Of a stretch of DNA of 34,187 nt, positions 1 through 9,286 are shown piece by piece. A program made the position numbers and the translations under genes. Source of the DNA: Clostridiales bacterium (GTDB taxonomy: Bacteria; Bacillota; Clostridia; Christensenellales; CAG-138); the NCBI GenBank assembly GCA_013824375.1, contig PNNR01000056.1:1-34187 (forward strand), in the 5' to 3' direction. How positions within the stretch are numbered: the stretch's first letter is position 1; every line of letters starts with the position of its first letter. The notes under the pieces are model-generated. The model saw only the letters and a program-made list of their open reading frames with translations, ran no database searches and was not told the origin of the DNA.

Positions 1-628
1 AGCAGCAGTCTCCACCGCAGCAGCAGTTGAGGCACATCAACGCGCTGCAAACATCGCAGCAGGGTGAAGCGTCCATACCGCCGTTTGCACCGCGCTGATA
101 CACGCGGCCGGAATTGTTCAGCGACGTATAGGCGTTGCGGTATTCGGGATTGTCCGGCTCAGCGTCATACGCGCGTCCAAAGCACTCCGTCGCCTGCTGA
201 TAGGAACCCTGCCGGAGAAAGATCACGCCGCTAAGATAATTCCACTCCGCGTTGTGTACGGAGATGCCGTTCAAAATCGCCTGCGCTGCATTGAGATTGT
301 TCTGGTTGATGAGGGAGCGCGCGCGCGCAAACTCCGCAGCAAACGGGCCGCTGTACGCCGTGCCGCCGGGACGCGAATAATTGCCGCCTGCGTTGTAGGA
401 ACCGTATGCGCCCGTAGACGAACCGTATGAACCGTTTCCCGCCGACTGCTTCTTGGTGAGCAATTCGTAGGCCTGATTGATCTCTTTGAGCTTCTCTCCG
501 GCCAGCTCCTTAAGGGGGTTGTCCGCATATTTATCCGGGTGGTATTTCTTCACCAGCTCCAAATATGCCGCGCGGATCTCCTCCTGCGAGGCGTTTTCGC
601 TCACGCCGAGCACTTTGTAGGGGTTCAT
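1..628 (-). CDS. J-domain (DnaJ-like) protein with TPR-like region and Cys-rich tail, partial
   Basis: The visible 209 residues begin with a J domain (about 1-62) carrying the HPD motif at residues 30-32, which in this family stimulates the ATPase of DnaK-type Hsp70. A Gly/Ser/Tyr-rich linker follows, then a helical TPR-like segment (about 90-160) and a tail with many cysteines, including CC, CCC and another CC pair. The reading frame is still open at base 1, so the C-terminus lies outside the window. The ATG overlaps the TGA of the upstream DUF5685 gene (ATGA), so the two are probably translationally coupled. It lacks the Gly/Phe plus four CxxCxGxG zinc repeats of true DnaJ, so it is an accessory J protein. 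The client and the role of the cysteine cluster (metal binding or acylation are options) are unknown. Confidence 0.88.
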   Translation of the reverse strand, partial: MNPYKVLGVSENASQEEIRAAYLELVKKYHPDKYADNPLKELAGEKLKEINQAYELLTKKQSAGNGSYGSSTGAYGSYNAGGNYSRPGGTAYSGPFAAEFARARSLINQNNLNAAQAILNGISVHNAEWNYLSGVIFLRQGSYQQATECFGRAYDAEPDNPEYRNAYTSLNNSGRVYQRGANGGMDASPCCDVCSALMCLNCCCGGDCC

Positions 629-1500
629 TCCTTGTCTCCTTTTTCCTTCTGCGCGGTGGTTGCACCCGTCGCGCAGCCTCTCTCTCCCGCGAGCACGCGC
701 TGCTGCGTATGCATCAATCCCAGGGTCATGATGTTATCGAGTAGACCGCTTGGCGCGTTCAGCGTCAACAGGTCGTATGCTTTTTTTGCTTCGTTGAGCG
801 TAATGTTGAGCAAAAACTCCGCCTGCTCTCGTTCCATCTTCGTCAGCAGAAACGGGTTATAATTCCCGCTCTTTTCATCCTTCTCACGGTCATCCCACGC
901 ATCGATGAGATAAACCCATTTACCGAGATTATAGTACATCCACTGTGCGGCTGTGCATTCTGTCTCAGGCAGCATCGGCGCAGTTAGAATAACGCTCGCA
1001 AGCAGCGTGCCAAACGCGTTGCTCGGCTCGTCGGTCGAGGCGGTCTTATTCGTTTCCAGATCGTGGAGTTTCTGCATGCTCCCACGAATTGCTACGTCAA
1101 GCTGCGGGTTCGCTTTCGCGGCTTTTTTGTAGGCACGTTTCAATGCGAGCCGCGCCGCAGCCGCCTTCGCGCTCTTTTCATCCGCCGCATCGTCCGCGGC
1201 CTTGTACCATGCCAATAGGACGTTGACGTCCGCAGCATAGTCGAGCACGGGCGAAGGGTTCGCGATCGGCCGTTTTCCGCGGTAGATACGCGGTCCGCAG
1301 TTGCCGGGGGTAAATGTCGATGTGCCTGAAATGGCAAACAGCGTCAGCGCAAGAAACGCGCAGTCATAGCTCAGCGTCAGCCGTTCCAGTTGCCCGTATC
1401 GCCTGCCGATGCTCTTGCAAAGTCCGCAGTAAACACCGCGGTACTCCGCCTGTTCCCGCACCTTCAACTCGCATTCCAGCGGGCGGATATAGCCAAACAT
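625..1500 (-). CDS. DUF5685 family protein
   Basis: A 291-residue protein I recognise as the DUF5685 type of Firmicutes, with no established function. The N-terminus has the characteristic MFGY start and a YCGLC motif (residues 24-28). Two acidic clusters stand out, DDAADE (103-108) and DAWDDREKD (200-208), in an otherwise helical protein. Asp-rich helices of this kind recall class I isoprenoid synthase folds, but that is only an impression. The start is set by AAAGGAAAGGG a few bases upstream of the ATG. The frame stays open upstream to 1752, but those extra residues do not resemble the family. It is co-transcribed with the J-domain gene through an ATGA overlap, so a chaperone-client or shared-complex link is plausible. 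Confidence 0.85.
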   Translation of the reverse strand: MFGYIRPLECELKVREQAEYRGVYCGLCKSIGRRYGQLERLTLSYDCAFLALTLFAISGTSTFTPGNCGPRIYRGKRPIANPSPVLDYAADVNVLLAWYKAADDAADEKSAKAAAARLALKRAYKKAAKANPQLDVAIRGSMQKLHDLETNKTASTDEPSNAFGTLLASVILTAPMLPETECTAAQWMYYNLGKWVYLIDAWDDREKDEKSGNYNPFLLTKMEREQAEFLLNITLNEAKKAYDLLTLNAPSGLLDNIMTLGLMHTQQRVLAGERGCATGATTAQKEKGDKE

Positions 1501-1529
1501 ATACCCTTTCCTTTCTGCACCCGAAAAAC

Positions 1530-1558
1530 ATTGTATCATGCAACGGCGCCTGTGAGAA
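1530..1558 (-). promoter_or_regulatory. Promoter of the DUF5685 / J-domain operon
   Basis: TTCTCA, 17-base spacer, TACAAT on the minus strand, with the predicted start about 20 bases before the DUF5685 ATG. The -35 matches the consensus at four of six positions. Confidence 0.5.
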
Positions 1559-1625
1559 TGCCTTTTTTCCGTCCAGGATGTGAACGAATGTGAAACAACC
1601 CGCGATATCACGGGAAAACGGGCGC

Positions 1626-1653
1626 AAAAAAGCCGCGTGTGTTTCGACGCGGC
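1626..1653 (-). terminator. Rho-independent terminator of the DUF1858 gene
   Basis: On the minus strand GCCGCGT pairs with ACGCGGC (7 bp) around a short loop and is followed by six Ts. It lies about 30 bases after the DUF1858 stop. Confidence 0.85.
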
Positions 1654-1682
1654 CGGTTTGCACGCTGTTGCGTGAACCCGCT

Positions 1683-1883
1683 TTACTTGCCCGCGAGGTA
1701 CGCGTTGATCTCGCCGATGAGTGCGTCGGAGTTGATTCCGTGCACCGCGCAAGCCTGCTCAATGCTCTCGCCGTGCGCCATCGCGCAGCCGAGGCAATGC
1801 ATGCCCGCGTTCATGAGAATATCGGCGGTGCCTTCGTCCAGCTCGATGACCTGCTGGATCAGCATATCTTTCGTTGCCTGCAT
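1683..1883 (-). CDS. DUF1858 domain protein
   Basis: A 66-residue protein matching the DUF1858 domain found alone in many anaerobes and fused to hybrid-cluster or redox proteins. The key feature is the MHCLGCAM segment (two Cys three apart) followed by ESIEQACAVHGI. The cysteine pair suggests a redox or metal-binding role, which is not established. The start was chosen because GGAGG sits 7 bases before this ATG; the longer open frame upstream to 1925 lacks a site. It is monocistronic, with its own extended -10 promoter and terminator. Confidence 0.88.
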   Translation of the reverse strand: MQATKDMLIQQVIELDEGTADILMNAGMHCLGCAMAHGESIEQACAVHGINSDALIGEINAYLAGK

Positions 1884-1937
1884 GATTCGTTCCTCCAAAG
1901 TGTGTTTCGATTGCCGTTTAATCACTAGCTATTTACT

Positions 1938-1946
1938 AGTATATCA
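1938..1946 (-). promoter_or_regulatory. Extended -10 promoter of the DUF1858 gene
   Basis: TGATATACT (TGnTATACT) on the minus strand, about 55 bases before the ATG, with no good -35. Just downstream is a short inverted repeat (ACTAG ... CTAGT, 1923-1940), which could be an operator. Confidence 0.55.
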
Positions 1947-2020
1947 TCATTTTCGAGAAAATAAAGTGTTTTTTACAACACAATCGTACGAAAATACGAC
2001 TTTTGGAAAAAAACTATGCT

Positions 2021-2476
2021 TCAGCTGCGGGTTTCGAATACGTTGCCGCAATTGATGCAGGTCACGCGGATTCTGCCCTTGCCGCGCGGGACGCGCAGGC
2101 GCTGCGCGCATTGCGGGCAGATCAGGTACTTGTATTGTTTGAGCTCCGCCCAGGTCGGATTCTTGCCGGCGCGTTTGGCGTGCGGTGCGCTGTAGGCACT
2201 GCCCGCGCGTTTTGTGCGGAACGTGCGCCGGAACCACTGCTTGACCGCGGTTTCGTATGTCAGGTATTTCATGTTCTCCTGATAGCGCTTGCCCACATCC
2301 TTACTGAACATGCGCAGCACGATCAGCACGAGCAGCGCGCCGCTGAGCAGGCTCGTCACGATTCGGAGCCATCCGACCGATCTGGAAACGATCATGCCGA
2401 TGACGGAAAGCACGAGCGCTATCATCAACATCGTGCGTCCCAGCTCGTCAAGTCCTCTTCTCTGCTGTTGAAACAT
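2021..2476 (-). CDS. Membrane-anchored zinc-ribbon protein
   Basis: A 151-residue protein with two hydrophobic segments (about 13-33 and 38-58). A basic cytoplasmic stretch follows, then a C-terminal zinc ribbon: CPQC, a basic hairpin, then CINC (about 118-145). This is a common architecture for small uncharacterised Firmicutes proteins. The ribbon could bind nucleic acid or protein, and nothing here says which. GAGGG lies 8 bases before the ATG. The gene starts 64 bases after the stop of the GH13 gene on the same strand, with no obvious terminator between, so read-through is likely. Confidence 0.75.
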   Translation of the reverse strand: MFQQQRRGLDELGRTMLMIALVLSVIGMIVSRSVGWLRIVTSLLSGALLVLIVLRMFSKDVGKRYQENMKYLTYETAVKQWFRRTFRTKRAGSAYSAPHAKRAGKNPTWAELKQYKYLICPQCAQRLRVPRGKGRIRVTCINCGNVFETRS

Positions 2477-2540
2477 CCGGTATCCCTCGCTTTGGTTGAT
2501 CTATATCGGCATATCGCCGCCGTATTCTCTCGGAAAAAAA

Positions 2541-4481
2541 TTACTTGCTCAAATACAGTCTTGCGCTCATAGGCAATAGCCGCGTTTCCAGTTCGCCGTG
2601 TTGCGGTTCAATCTCATCGCCCGTCAGCACATCGGTGAGCATCCGATTCAGTGTGATTGGGCTTTCCCCGTCTGCGCCCTGTGGAATGTCGTCTGGATGC
2701 AGCGTCACCGTCTGCTCCCATTCTCCGCGATTGATGAACAGCAGCGCCATCTCTCCGCTCTCCGGCAGCCAGCGTAACACCGCGTAGACCTCCGGCGAGA
2801 GCGCGCCCATCCGGCACAGTCCGCGTTTGAGCGCGGCGTTGTCTCTGCGCGCGCGCATCAGCGCGGTATAGCCCGCAAAGACTTGCTCGTTTTCCGATCC
2901 CCACGGGTATGTGCCGCGGTTAAACGGATCACTCATACCGATCATGCCCGCTTCGTCGCCATAGTAGACGCACGGCACGCCCGGCAGCGCCATCTGCAGC
3001 GCGGCGGCAAGAATGAGCCTCCTGTAGCCTTTCTGTTGATCCTGTTCGTTTGGCATATAAACCGCCTGCAACTTGCGCGAGACGGAATTCCGATCGGGAG
3101 CTCCCGATAGCGCGGTCGCCGCGCGAATGATGTCATGAGAGCTGATCAGATTGAGGCACGCTTCAAAAAACGGTCTCGGGTAATGCTCCCGCAGGGTCTG
3201 CAGCGCGTGGTCGAGCGCATATGCGTCCGTCCGCGCGGTTAAAAACGAGATTGCGGCCTCCGTGAAGGGATAGTTCATCGCGCTGTCCAGCTCGTCGCCG
3301 TTGACATAGCCGCGCCGGCCCTCCGGGCCGTATTTGTTGGAGCAATCCTCCCAGACTTCGCCGAGGAGTACGCCCTCCGGATCGTTCTGCTTGAGCCGCT
3401 TGCGCAGGATGCGGATGAACTCATCCGGCAACTCGTCCGCAACGTCCAGCCGCCAGCTTGTAGCGCCCGCGTTTGCCCAGTGGGAAAACACGCCCTGCTC
3501 ACCCGCAATGAACTCTGTATAGCTCGGCTCCAGCTCGTTGACGTTCGGCAGCGCCGGAAATCCCCACCAACTGTCGTATTGTTTACTATCTCCAACAAAG
3601 CGATACCAGCTTCGGTATGGCGAGTCGGCGGATTCAAACGCACCCAAGGTATCATAGCGCGAATTCTTGTCGAAATATCGGCTGTCCGCGCCCGTGTGTG
3701 AGAACACGCCGTCGAGCATGATGCGGATGCCGTGTGCCTTTCCCTCGGCGCACAGCGAGCGAAAATCGCCCTCGCTGCCGAAGATCGGGTCGATATGGTG
3801 ATAGTCCGCCGTATCGTAGCGATGGTTGCTTGCGGACTCGAAGATCGGGTTGAGGTAGATCGTGGTCACGCCCAGTGACGCGAGATAGCCGAGCTTTTCG
3901 CGGATGCCGTTGATATCCCCGCCGAAAAAATCGTTCGGCTCATACTCTTCCGCTCCGGGCGCAGGCGTATAGCAAACGCGCTCGCTCCAGCGGTCGTGAA
4001 TCCGCAAGAAACGTCCTAGATTGGCATGATATTTCGCCCGTTCGCGAAAATCTTCCCAACTGCTTCTGCGGAACCGGTCGGGAAATATCTGGTATACGAT
4101 CCCTTCGCGCCAATGTGTGGGCGTCGCGAATCCGCCGTCATAAACAGTGATTTGGTAGGAACGTGGCGCATGGGATTCCAGGCGGCCTTCGCCGCTGTCC
4201 GCGCCGTAATACTGCGTGCGCCCATCCGACATGCGGATGATGAAATAATACCAGACAAGACACGGAACGCCGGGCATCGGGATCTCCCCGCATACACGTT
4301 CACCCTCGCGCGTCATATCAAAAAACGACTCGACGCCGAGCTGGTTGTATAGGCGCAGCTGTACGCGCGCGCCCGGATCGCCGCCGATCTCGGCCTCGAT
4401 CTGAACGCTCGTGTTGCAGGGAACCGCACCCTGCGGCCTGCGAAACTCGAGAAATCTGGAATGGTGTCGAAACGTAATCAT
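2541..4481 (-). CDS. GH13 alpha-amylase family glycosidase (neopullulanase/maltogenic type)
   Basis: A 646-residue enzyme expected to hydrolyse alpha-1,4 (perhaps alpha-1,6) glucans or maltodextrins. Residues 1-115 form an N-terminal beta domain, then a (beta/alpha)8 barrel from about 125. The conserved regions are visible: DGVFSH (258-262), SWRLDVADE with nucleophile D346, GEVWE with acid/base E375, and SSHD with D450. A C-terminal beta domain closes the protein. There is no signal peptide, so it should act in the cytoplasm on imported or stored glucan; no sugar transporter lies nearby. No Shine-Dalgarno is seen. A TATACT hexamer ends 6 bases before the ATG, so the mRNA may be leaderless. 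GH13 subfamily and exact specificity cannot be fixed by eye. Confidence 0.92.
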   Translation of the reverse strand: MITFRHHSRFLEFRRPQGAVPCNTSVQIEAEIGGDPGARVQLRLYNQLGVESFFDMTREGERVCGEIPMPGVPCLVWYYFIIRMSDGRTQYYGADSGEGRLESHAPRSYQITVYDGGFATPTHWREGIVYQIFPDRFRRSSWEDFRERAKYHANLGRFLRIHDRWSERVCYTPAPGAEEYEPNDFFGGDINGIREKLGYLASLGVTTIYLNPIFESASNHRYDTADYHHIDPIFGSEGDFRSLCAEGKAHGIRIMLDGVFSHTGADSRYFDKNSRYDTLGAFESADSPYRSWYRFVGDSKQYDSWWGFPALPNVNELEPSYTEFIAGEQGVFSHWANAGATSWRLDVADELPDEFIRILRKRLKQNDPEGVLLGEVWEDCSNKYGPEGRRGYVNGDELDSAMNYPFTEAAISFLTARTDAYALDHALQTLREHYPRPFFEACLNLISSHDIIRAATALSGAPDRNSVSRKLQAVYMPNEQDQQKGYRRLILAAALQMALPGVPCVYYGDEAGMIGMSDPFNRGTYPWGSENEQVFAGYTALMRARRDNAALKRGLCRMGALSPEVYAVLRWLPESGEMALLFINRGEWEQTVTLHPDDIPQGADGESPITLNRMLTDVLTGDEIEPQHGELETRLLPMSARLYLSK

Positions 4482-4487
4482 AGGTAT

Positions 4488-4493
4488 AGTATA
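4488..4493 (-). promoter_or_regulatory. -10 element giving a putative leaderless GH13 mRNA
   Basis: TATACT on the minus strand followed by 6 bases and the ATG, placing the start of transcription at or next to the A of ATG. No convincing -35 is visible at 16-18 bases. Confidence 0.45.
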
Positions 4494-4618
4494 GCCGATT
4501 CAATGCGGCTGGGCAGTGGGTTATGCGGAATGTTGCGAGCTGTTCACAATTTTACCGTGTTGGTGAAATCAACTTCTGTTTTGACACAAAATTCGTGCTT
4601 TCTCGGAGTAAAAGCAAC

Positions 4619-4669
4619 AAAAAAGCCGCGCTCACTCCGGGCATCATTGCCCGTTGAGATACGGCTTTT
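4619..4669 (-). terminator. Rho-independent terminator of the gdpP-rplI-dnaB operon
   Basis: A long hairpin on the minus strand: an outer AAAAGCCG/CGGCTTTT stem, a TCTCA/TGAG middle part and a CGGGCA/TGCCCG tip, ending in a run of six Ts. It lies 7 bases after the last gene of the operon. Confidence 0.9.
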
Positions 4670-4675
4670 CAATCG

Positions 4676-5335
4676 TTACTTGCGCGGTACGATCTCGTCC
4701 TGGCTTTTGAAGATGTGTCCCGCTTTGACCACGCCGCGAACACGCGAGAGCGGATAGACGGACGCATACGGTTCAATCACCGTGCCGGGATTCAGCACGC
4801 TGTTGCAGCCGACCTCGACATGATCGCCGAGAATCGCGCCAAACTTCTTGAGTCCCGTTTCGAGGATGTTGTTCCCCAAGCGTACCTTTATGAGCGTCTT
4901 GTCGCTCTTGACGTTGGAGCAGATCGCCCCAGCGCCCATGTGCGCGAATTGACCGAGGATGCTGTCGCCGACGTAATTGTAGTGCGGCACCTGCACCTTA
5001 TCAAATAAGATGCAGTTCTTGAGTTCCGTGGAATTGCCGATTACGCAGCCGCGGCCGACGAGCACGCTCCCGCGGATAAACGCGCCGGGACGCACCTCCG
5101 TGCCTTCGCCGATGATGGTCGGACCCGCAATGTAGATATTCGGGTATAGAACCGCGCTTTTATGAATCCAGACTTCCTCGCTGGGGTGGTTGTATTCCGC
5201 GGGTGAGAGCGTGAGACCCAGCGCGCGCACAAACGCCTTGATCTGCGGTAACACTTCCCATGGATAGGTCGCCTCCGCGAATAGCTTCCACGCCTGTGTG
5301 GCGGAAAGATCGCAGAACATATCTGCGTTTTTCAT
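4676..5335 (-). CDS. Left-handed beta-helix protein, GlmU C-terminal-like
   Basis: A 219-residue hexapeptide-repeat protein that resembles the acyltransferase half of GlmU (UDP-GlcNAc pyrophosphorylase / GlcN-1-P acetyltransferase). It has no nucleotidyltransferase domain. After a helical N-terminus (about 1-60), repeats such as IIGEGTEV, VLVGRGCVIGN and AILGDHVEVG run to about 200. It carries the asparagine-rich turn and the NYVGDS segment typical of GlmU helices. Such short forms are widely annotated as sugar-nucleotide pyrophosphorylases, but this one cannot make UDP-GlcNAc alone; an acetyl- or acyltransferase on a sugar phosphate is more likely. An AAGGA site lies about 10 bases upstream. 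It is the last gene of the dnaB operon, 51 bases after dnaB. Confidence 0.8.
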   Translation of the reverse strand: MKNADMFCDLSATQAWKLFAEATYPWEVLPQIKAFVRALGLTLSPAEYNHPSEEVWIHKSAVLYPNIYIAGPTIIGEGTEVRPGAFIRGSVLVGRGCVIGNSTELKNCILFDKVQVPHYNYVGDSILGQFAHMGAGAICSNVKSDKTLIKVRLGNNILETGLKKFGAILGDHVEVGCNSVLNPGTVIEPYASVYPLSRVRGVVKAGHIFKSQDEIVPRK

Positions 5336-5386
5336 CTATATCAGATCCTTGTTTCAAATTTTGTGTGGAGTTCCGATGCGCTTCGT

Positions 5387-6757
5387 TTACTGATTTTCCT
5401 GCGCGATGGATCGGAAGCGCGTATATTCGCCCTGCCAGAGCAGCTTGACCAATCCGGTTGAGCCGTGACGGTGCTTGGCGATGATGATCTGGCTCGTGTT
5501 GTCGCCCATCTCGTATTCCTGCGTGTCCATATAGGCCGCAGGACGATAGAGCAGAATGACCATGTCCGCGTCTTGCTCGATGGAGCCGCTCTCTCTTAGG
5601 TCGGAGATGACCGGCCTGTGGTCTGCGCGGGTATCCGGACCGCGATTGAGCTGGCAAAGCAGTATGATCGGCACGTTGAGTTCGCGCGCAAGCAGCTTCA
5701 GCTGTCGTGTCATGTCGGAGATTTCCTGCATGCGGTTTCCGTCCTTGCGGCTGCCGCTCGCCTGCATGAGCTGCAGGTAGTCGATGACGATCATGTCCAG
5801 GCCCGCGCGCGCGGAGAGCCGTCTGCATTTACTGCGGATCATCGGCACGCTCGCCCCGCTGGAATCGTCGATATAGATCTTCGCCCTGCTCATGGGATCC
5901 ATGACCTCCATGAGGTTATTCATCTCGTTGTTTCCGATAAGTCCTTCTTTGATGCGCTGGGAATCGACGGAGGCTTCCGTGCAGAGCATGCGCATGACCA
6001 GCTGCTCGCTGCTCATCTCAAGGCTGAATACGACGACCGTTTTTGCGTTATGCACCGCGGCATACTGTGCAACGTTCATTGCGAAACTCGATTTTCCCAT
6101 CGCAGGACGGGACGCCACGATGATCAGGTCGCTCTTCTGGAATCCATTGGTCATACGGTCGAGTTCGATGAATCCGCTGGGAATGCCGGTGATCTTTCCG
6201 CGACGCTGCGCGAGTTCGCCGATGAGGTTGTATGCCTGCGGCACGATCTGCTCCATGGGTATGAGCGTTCCCTGCACCTTGCGCATGGAGATTTCGTAGA
6301 TGCGCTTTTCCGCGAGGTTGAGCGTGTCTTCCAGCTCTTTCTCGTCGTCCATGCCGTCGCGTATGATCTCGCCGCCCGCGCGGATGAGCGCGCGCTGCGT
6401 ACTCTTGGTCTCTACGAGCGTGATATAGTGCGAAACGTTGGCAGCGGTCGGCACAAACGTGACGAGGTCGGTCAGATACGTCATCCCGCCCGCCATGTCG
6501 AGCTTATTGTGCCGCTCCAGCTCCGCGGTCAGCGTCACGAGGTCAACCGCGTTTCCGCCCGAGCGTACGTCCCGCATCGCGGCGAAGATCGTCGCGTTCG
6601 CGGGCACGTAGAAGTCCTCTTCGCGCAGCTGCTCGAGGCAGATTTCCAGCGCGCCGCCGTCGATGAGCATGCTGCCGAGCACGGAACGCTCCGCGTCGCT
6701 CACGTGCGGCAGTGTGGTCATGTTGCCCGCGGGCTGGTTGAATTCATACTGTTCCAT
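5387..6757 (-). CDS. dnaB: Replicative DNA helicase DnaB
   Basis: A 456-residue hexameric helicase that unwinds DNA ahead of the replication fork and recruits primase (the DnaC protein of Bacillus nomenclature). The N-terminal primase-binding domain spans about 15-120 and the RecA-like motor about 185-450. Walker A is PAMGKSSF (218-225, K222), Walker B is MIVIDYLQL (322-330), and the RESGSIEQDAD segment (388-398) is intact. Length and motifs fit a functional gene without intein. GGAG lies 7 bases before the ATG. It follows rplI by 65 bases, the order seen in many Firmicutes (yybS-gdpP-rplI-dnaB). Confidence 0.97.
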   Translation of the reverse strand: MEQYEFNQPAGNMTTLPHVSDAERSVLGSMLIDGGALEICLEQLREEDFYVPANATIFAAMRDVRSGGNAVDLVTLTAELERHNKLDMAGGMTYLTDLVTFVPTAANVSHYITLVETKSTQRALIRAGGEIIRDGMDDEKELEDTLNLAEKRIYEISMRKVQGTLIPMEQIVPQAYNLIGELAQRRGKITGIPSGFIELDRMTNGFQKSDLIIVASRPAMGKSSFAMNVAQYAAVHNAKTVVVFSLEMSSEQLVMRMLCTEASVDSQRIKEGLIGNNEMNNLMEVMDPMSRAKIYIDDSSGASVPMIRSKCRRLSARAGLDMIVIDYLQLMQASGSRKDGNRMQEISDMTRQLKLLARELNVPIILLCQLNRGPDTRADHRPVISDLRESGSIEQDADMVILLYRPAAYMDTQEYEMGDNTSQIIIAKHRHGSTGLVKLLWQGEYTRFRSIAQENQ

Positions 6758-6822
6758 CGGGTGCTCCGATCCAATTGCTTAGGAAAGTTCTGTCCGAGCC
6801 GCTTACGCAGCCTTTGTGCTGA

Positions 6823-7269
6823 TCAGCACTTCTCGACGACGACTTTGACCTGCGCGAACGTGTTTTCGTAGAGGCTCACGCGGATGGTGTATTCGCCCAG
6901 CGAGCGGATGGGTTCCGCAAGGGCTACCTTTTTCTTGTCGATTTCGACGTGCTTCTGCTCCGCAATCGCCGCCGCGACTTCTTTGCCGGTGATCGAACCG
7001 AAGAGATGGCCGTTTTCACCGACCTTTGCCTTCACGGTAACGACAGCGCCTTCCAGCTGCTTGGCAAGCTCGCGCGCGGCGACGCCCGCCTGAAACTTCT
7101 TATGCGCGGCTGCGCTCTTTGAGATGTTTGCGGCGTTGACCGCCTGTGCGTCCGCGGGGGTTGCCAGCTTGCGCGGCAGGAGAAAATTACGCGCGTAGCC
7201 ATCTGACACGTCCACGATCTCGCCCTTTTTTCCCGTTCCCTTGACATCCTGTTCCAGTAAAAGTTTCAT
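6823..7269 (-). CDS. rplI: 50S ribosomal protein bL9
   Basis: A 148-residue ribosomal protein of normal length. The N-terminal domain has the signature [13 protein letters not shown] (24-36), followed by the long connecting helix and the C-terminal domain ending VKVVVEKC. It binds 23S rRNA near the L1 stalk and helps reading-frame maintenance. Its ATG overlaps the TGA of gdpP (ATGA), so translation is coupled to the c-di-AMP phosphodiesterase, a conserved arrangement in Firmicutes. Confidence 0.97.
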   Translation of the reverse strand: MKLLLEQDVKGTGKKGEIVDVSDGYARNFLLPRKLATPADAQAVNAANISKSAAAHKKFQAGVAARELAKQLEGAVVTVKAKVGENGHLFGSITGKEVAAAIAEQKHVEIDKKKVALAEPIRSLGEYTIRVSLYENTFAQVKVVVEKC

Positions 7270-9227
7270 AGTGCTTCCTGTACCTCCTGCATATAGTATT
7301 CAATCGCGGTGCGCACCAGCGCCTCCGCTTCTTCCAGATCGATATTCACCATCTGCGCGCCCGCCATGGTGAGGTGTCCCCCGCCGCCGAGTCGTTCGCA
7401 GATGATCTGTACATTGATGTTGCCCAAAGAACGTCCGCTGACACTGATTGTGTTCCCGTCGCGCCCTAGAACGAACGCGGCCTCGATACCCTTGATGCCG
7501 ATAAGTTCATCTGCCGATTTTGCCGCGATGAGCGCCGCGTTTTTGATCTCTTCGCCGACGCTACCGAGCGCAACACCGCCGGGCAGCACCTCCGCGCTGC
7601 GCACGGTAGTCGCCACATCGCCAAAGCTCTCCATGTCATCTTGAAACATCTGCTTGACCATGCTGGTGTCCGCGCCGTTTTTGCGCAGATACCCCGCCGC
7701 CTCAAATGTGCGGGAGCCGACGTTGAACGCAAAGTGTTTGGTATCGATCGTAATGCCTGCAAGCAATGTTCCGCATACAAGCGCCGGCGGACGAAGGTTT
7801 GCATCGAAATACTGTAGAAGCTCCGTGACGAGCTCGCTTGTGGAAGACGCCCGCGCTTCCAGAAAATGCAGCGTGGGGTTGTCAATGTGGTCCATCCCGC
7901 GCCGGTGATGATCAATCACGACCACACGGCTCGCGGACTCCAGTAGTTTTGGCGCAACAAGGGAACCGATTCGCTGTGTATCTACCACCACGAGCACGCT
8001 CGTCGGGCGCATGATGCGCTCGGCTTGCTCCGAAGTAATCAGCATGCCTGAAAATGCACGGTTGTCACGGATCAAATCCAGCGCGTGCTCGATCATGTTG
8101 TTCTGCTCGCCGAGCACGATATAGGCGCGCGATCCTACAGATTTTGCGCAGGTTGCGACGCCGAGCGCCGCACCGATACAGTCCATATCCGGCCTTTTGT
8201 GACCGACGATGAATACATCTCCCGTGTTTTCAAACAGCTGCCGGAGTGCTTTGCTGAAGAGGCGCATCTTCACGCGGCTCTGCATCGCTTCCAGCTGACG
8301 CTTTCCTCCATAGAAGACGTATCCGCCGCCTTTGCGGATAACGGCCTGATCGCCGCCGCGCCCGAGGGCGAGTTCCATTGCCTGGCGTGCGCTTTCATCC
8401 GCGCGGGCGACGCGATCCGCCGCGCCGACTGCGATGGAGAGAGACACGAGCATGCTCATTCCGGTGTCGATATTGTGTGCCTGCTCCAGCAACGGGAAAC
8501 GCGCGCGCTCCATCTGCTGAAGATGCTGCGCCTCAAATACGACAAAGAAGCGGCCGTTCTCATAACGGCGGTAGACGCCGCCGATCTCTTTGACGAGATC
8601 CGCGACCAATCGCTCCACCTCGGAAAATACGCTGGTTTTATGAAACTGAACATCTGCGGAGAGCTCTTCGTAATTGTCGATATAGATCAGCGCGACATAC
8701 GGCATCTGCTCCTCAAATAGGCGCTGATAGTGCGCGGCCTCCGTGCGGTCTAGCCAATATTGAAACAGCATTGCCCGCTCGTCCGACTCGCGGTGAACGG
8801 GCACGCTCATCACCTGATAGACGCTGCCCGCGTGCTCTACCGATACGGCGGCCAGCGGCGCGGAAAATTCAAACTGCGGTTGAATGCGGCTGATGTCTGG
8901 TTCCGCGAATACTTTTTGCATCGCCTCGTTGCGCCAGACGATCTTACCATCCTGCTCAAGAAGCGCGAATGGGATCGATACTTGATTCACGAGATGAGCC
9001 GCGACTTCCGAGTTTTCGGCAAAAACATCGTCCATGCGCTTCTGTATGATGTTTTTTTGTCTGCGTTCCAGCAGATACGTAATAAAAAATACAATAAGTG
9101 AAAGCCCGGCCGCAACATAAGCTGCGAGTTGGCGATACGCCTGGAATGAGCTGGAGAGATAGATCGTGCCGCAAAGCGCGCAAAGCAATACACCAAGCGG
9201 CAAAAGAATCGTCTTCGTTTTCTTCAT
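7266..9227 (-). CDS. gdpP: Cyclic-di-AMP phosphodiesterase GdpP (YybT)
   Basis: A 653-residue membrane protein that degrades c-di-AMP to pApA and so affects cell wall, osmotic and beta-lactam physiology. Two membrane helices lie at about 8-26 and 34-53, then a PAS-like domain (about 70-150). A degenerate GGDEF domain follows (about 170-300; RYENGRFF stands where GGDEF would be), as in known GdpP. The catalytic part is DHH/DHHA1 (about 335-650): H343, the D347-D349 pair in RPDMDC, D416 in VVDTQ, H440-H441 in VIDHH, and a [10 protein letters not shown] motif near the end. AAGGAGAG lies 8 bases before the ATG. All catalytic residues are present and the length matches Bacillus GdpP. Confidence 0.96.
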   Translation of the reverse strand: MKKTKTILLPLGVLLCALCGTIYLSSSFQAYRQLAAYVAAGLSLIVFFITYLLERRQKNIIQKRMDDVFAENSEVAAHLVNQVSIPFALLEQDGKIVWRNEAMQKVFAEPDISRIQPQFEFSAPLAAVSVEHAGSVYQVMSVPVHRESDERAMLFQYWLDRTEAAHYQRLFEEQMPYVALIYIDNYEELSADVQFHKTSVFSEVERLVADLVKEIGGVYRRYENGRFFVVFEAQHLQQMERARFPLLEQAHNIDTGMSMLVSLSIAVGAADRVARADESARQAMELALGRGGDQAVIRKGGGYVFYGGKRQLEAMQSRVKMRLFSKALRQLFENTGDVFIVGHKRPDMDCIGAALGVATCAKSVGSRAYIVLGEQNNMIEHALDLIRDNRAFSGMLITSEQAERIMRPTSVLVVVDTQRIGSLVAPKLLESASRVVVIDHHRRGMDHIDNPTLHFLEARASSTSELVTELLQYFDANLRPPALVCGTLLAGITIDTKHFAFNVGSRTFEAAGYLRKNGADTSMVKQMFQDDMESFGDVATTVRSAEVLPGGVALGSVGEEIKNAALIAAKSADELIGIKGIEAAFVLGRDGNTISVSGRSLGNINVQIICERLGGGGHLTMAGAQMVNIDLEEAEALVRTAIEYYMQEVQEAL

Positions 9228-9286
9228 TCCGGCTCTCCTTCTGATTTTCTACACTTAAAGAATTTTCTTATCTAGTCTGCTGTTTT

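Noticed and set aside
1981-2010. TCGTA ... TACGA hairpin after the zinc-ribbon gene
   Set aside because: The stem is only 5 bp and no T run follows on the minus strand, so it was not called a terminator.
5618-6871. A 417-codon plus-strand frame opposite dnaB and the end of rplI
   Set aside because: It is antisense to highly conserved helicase and L9 sequences and has no ribosome binding site or family resemblance.
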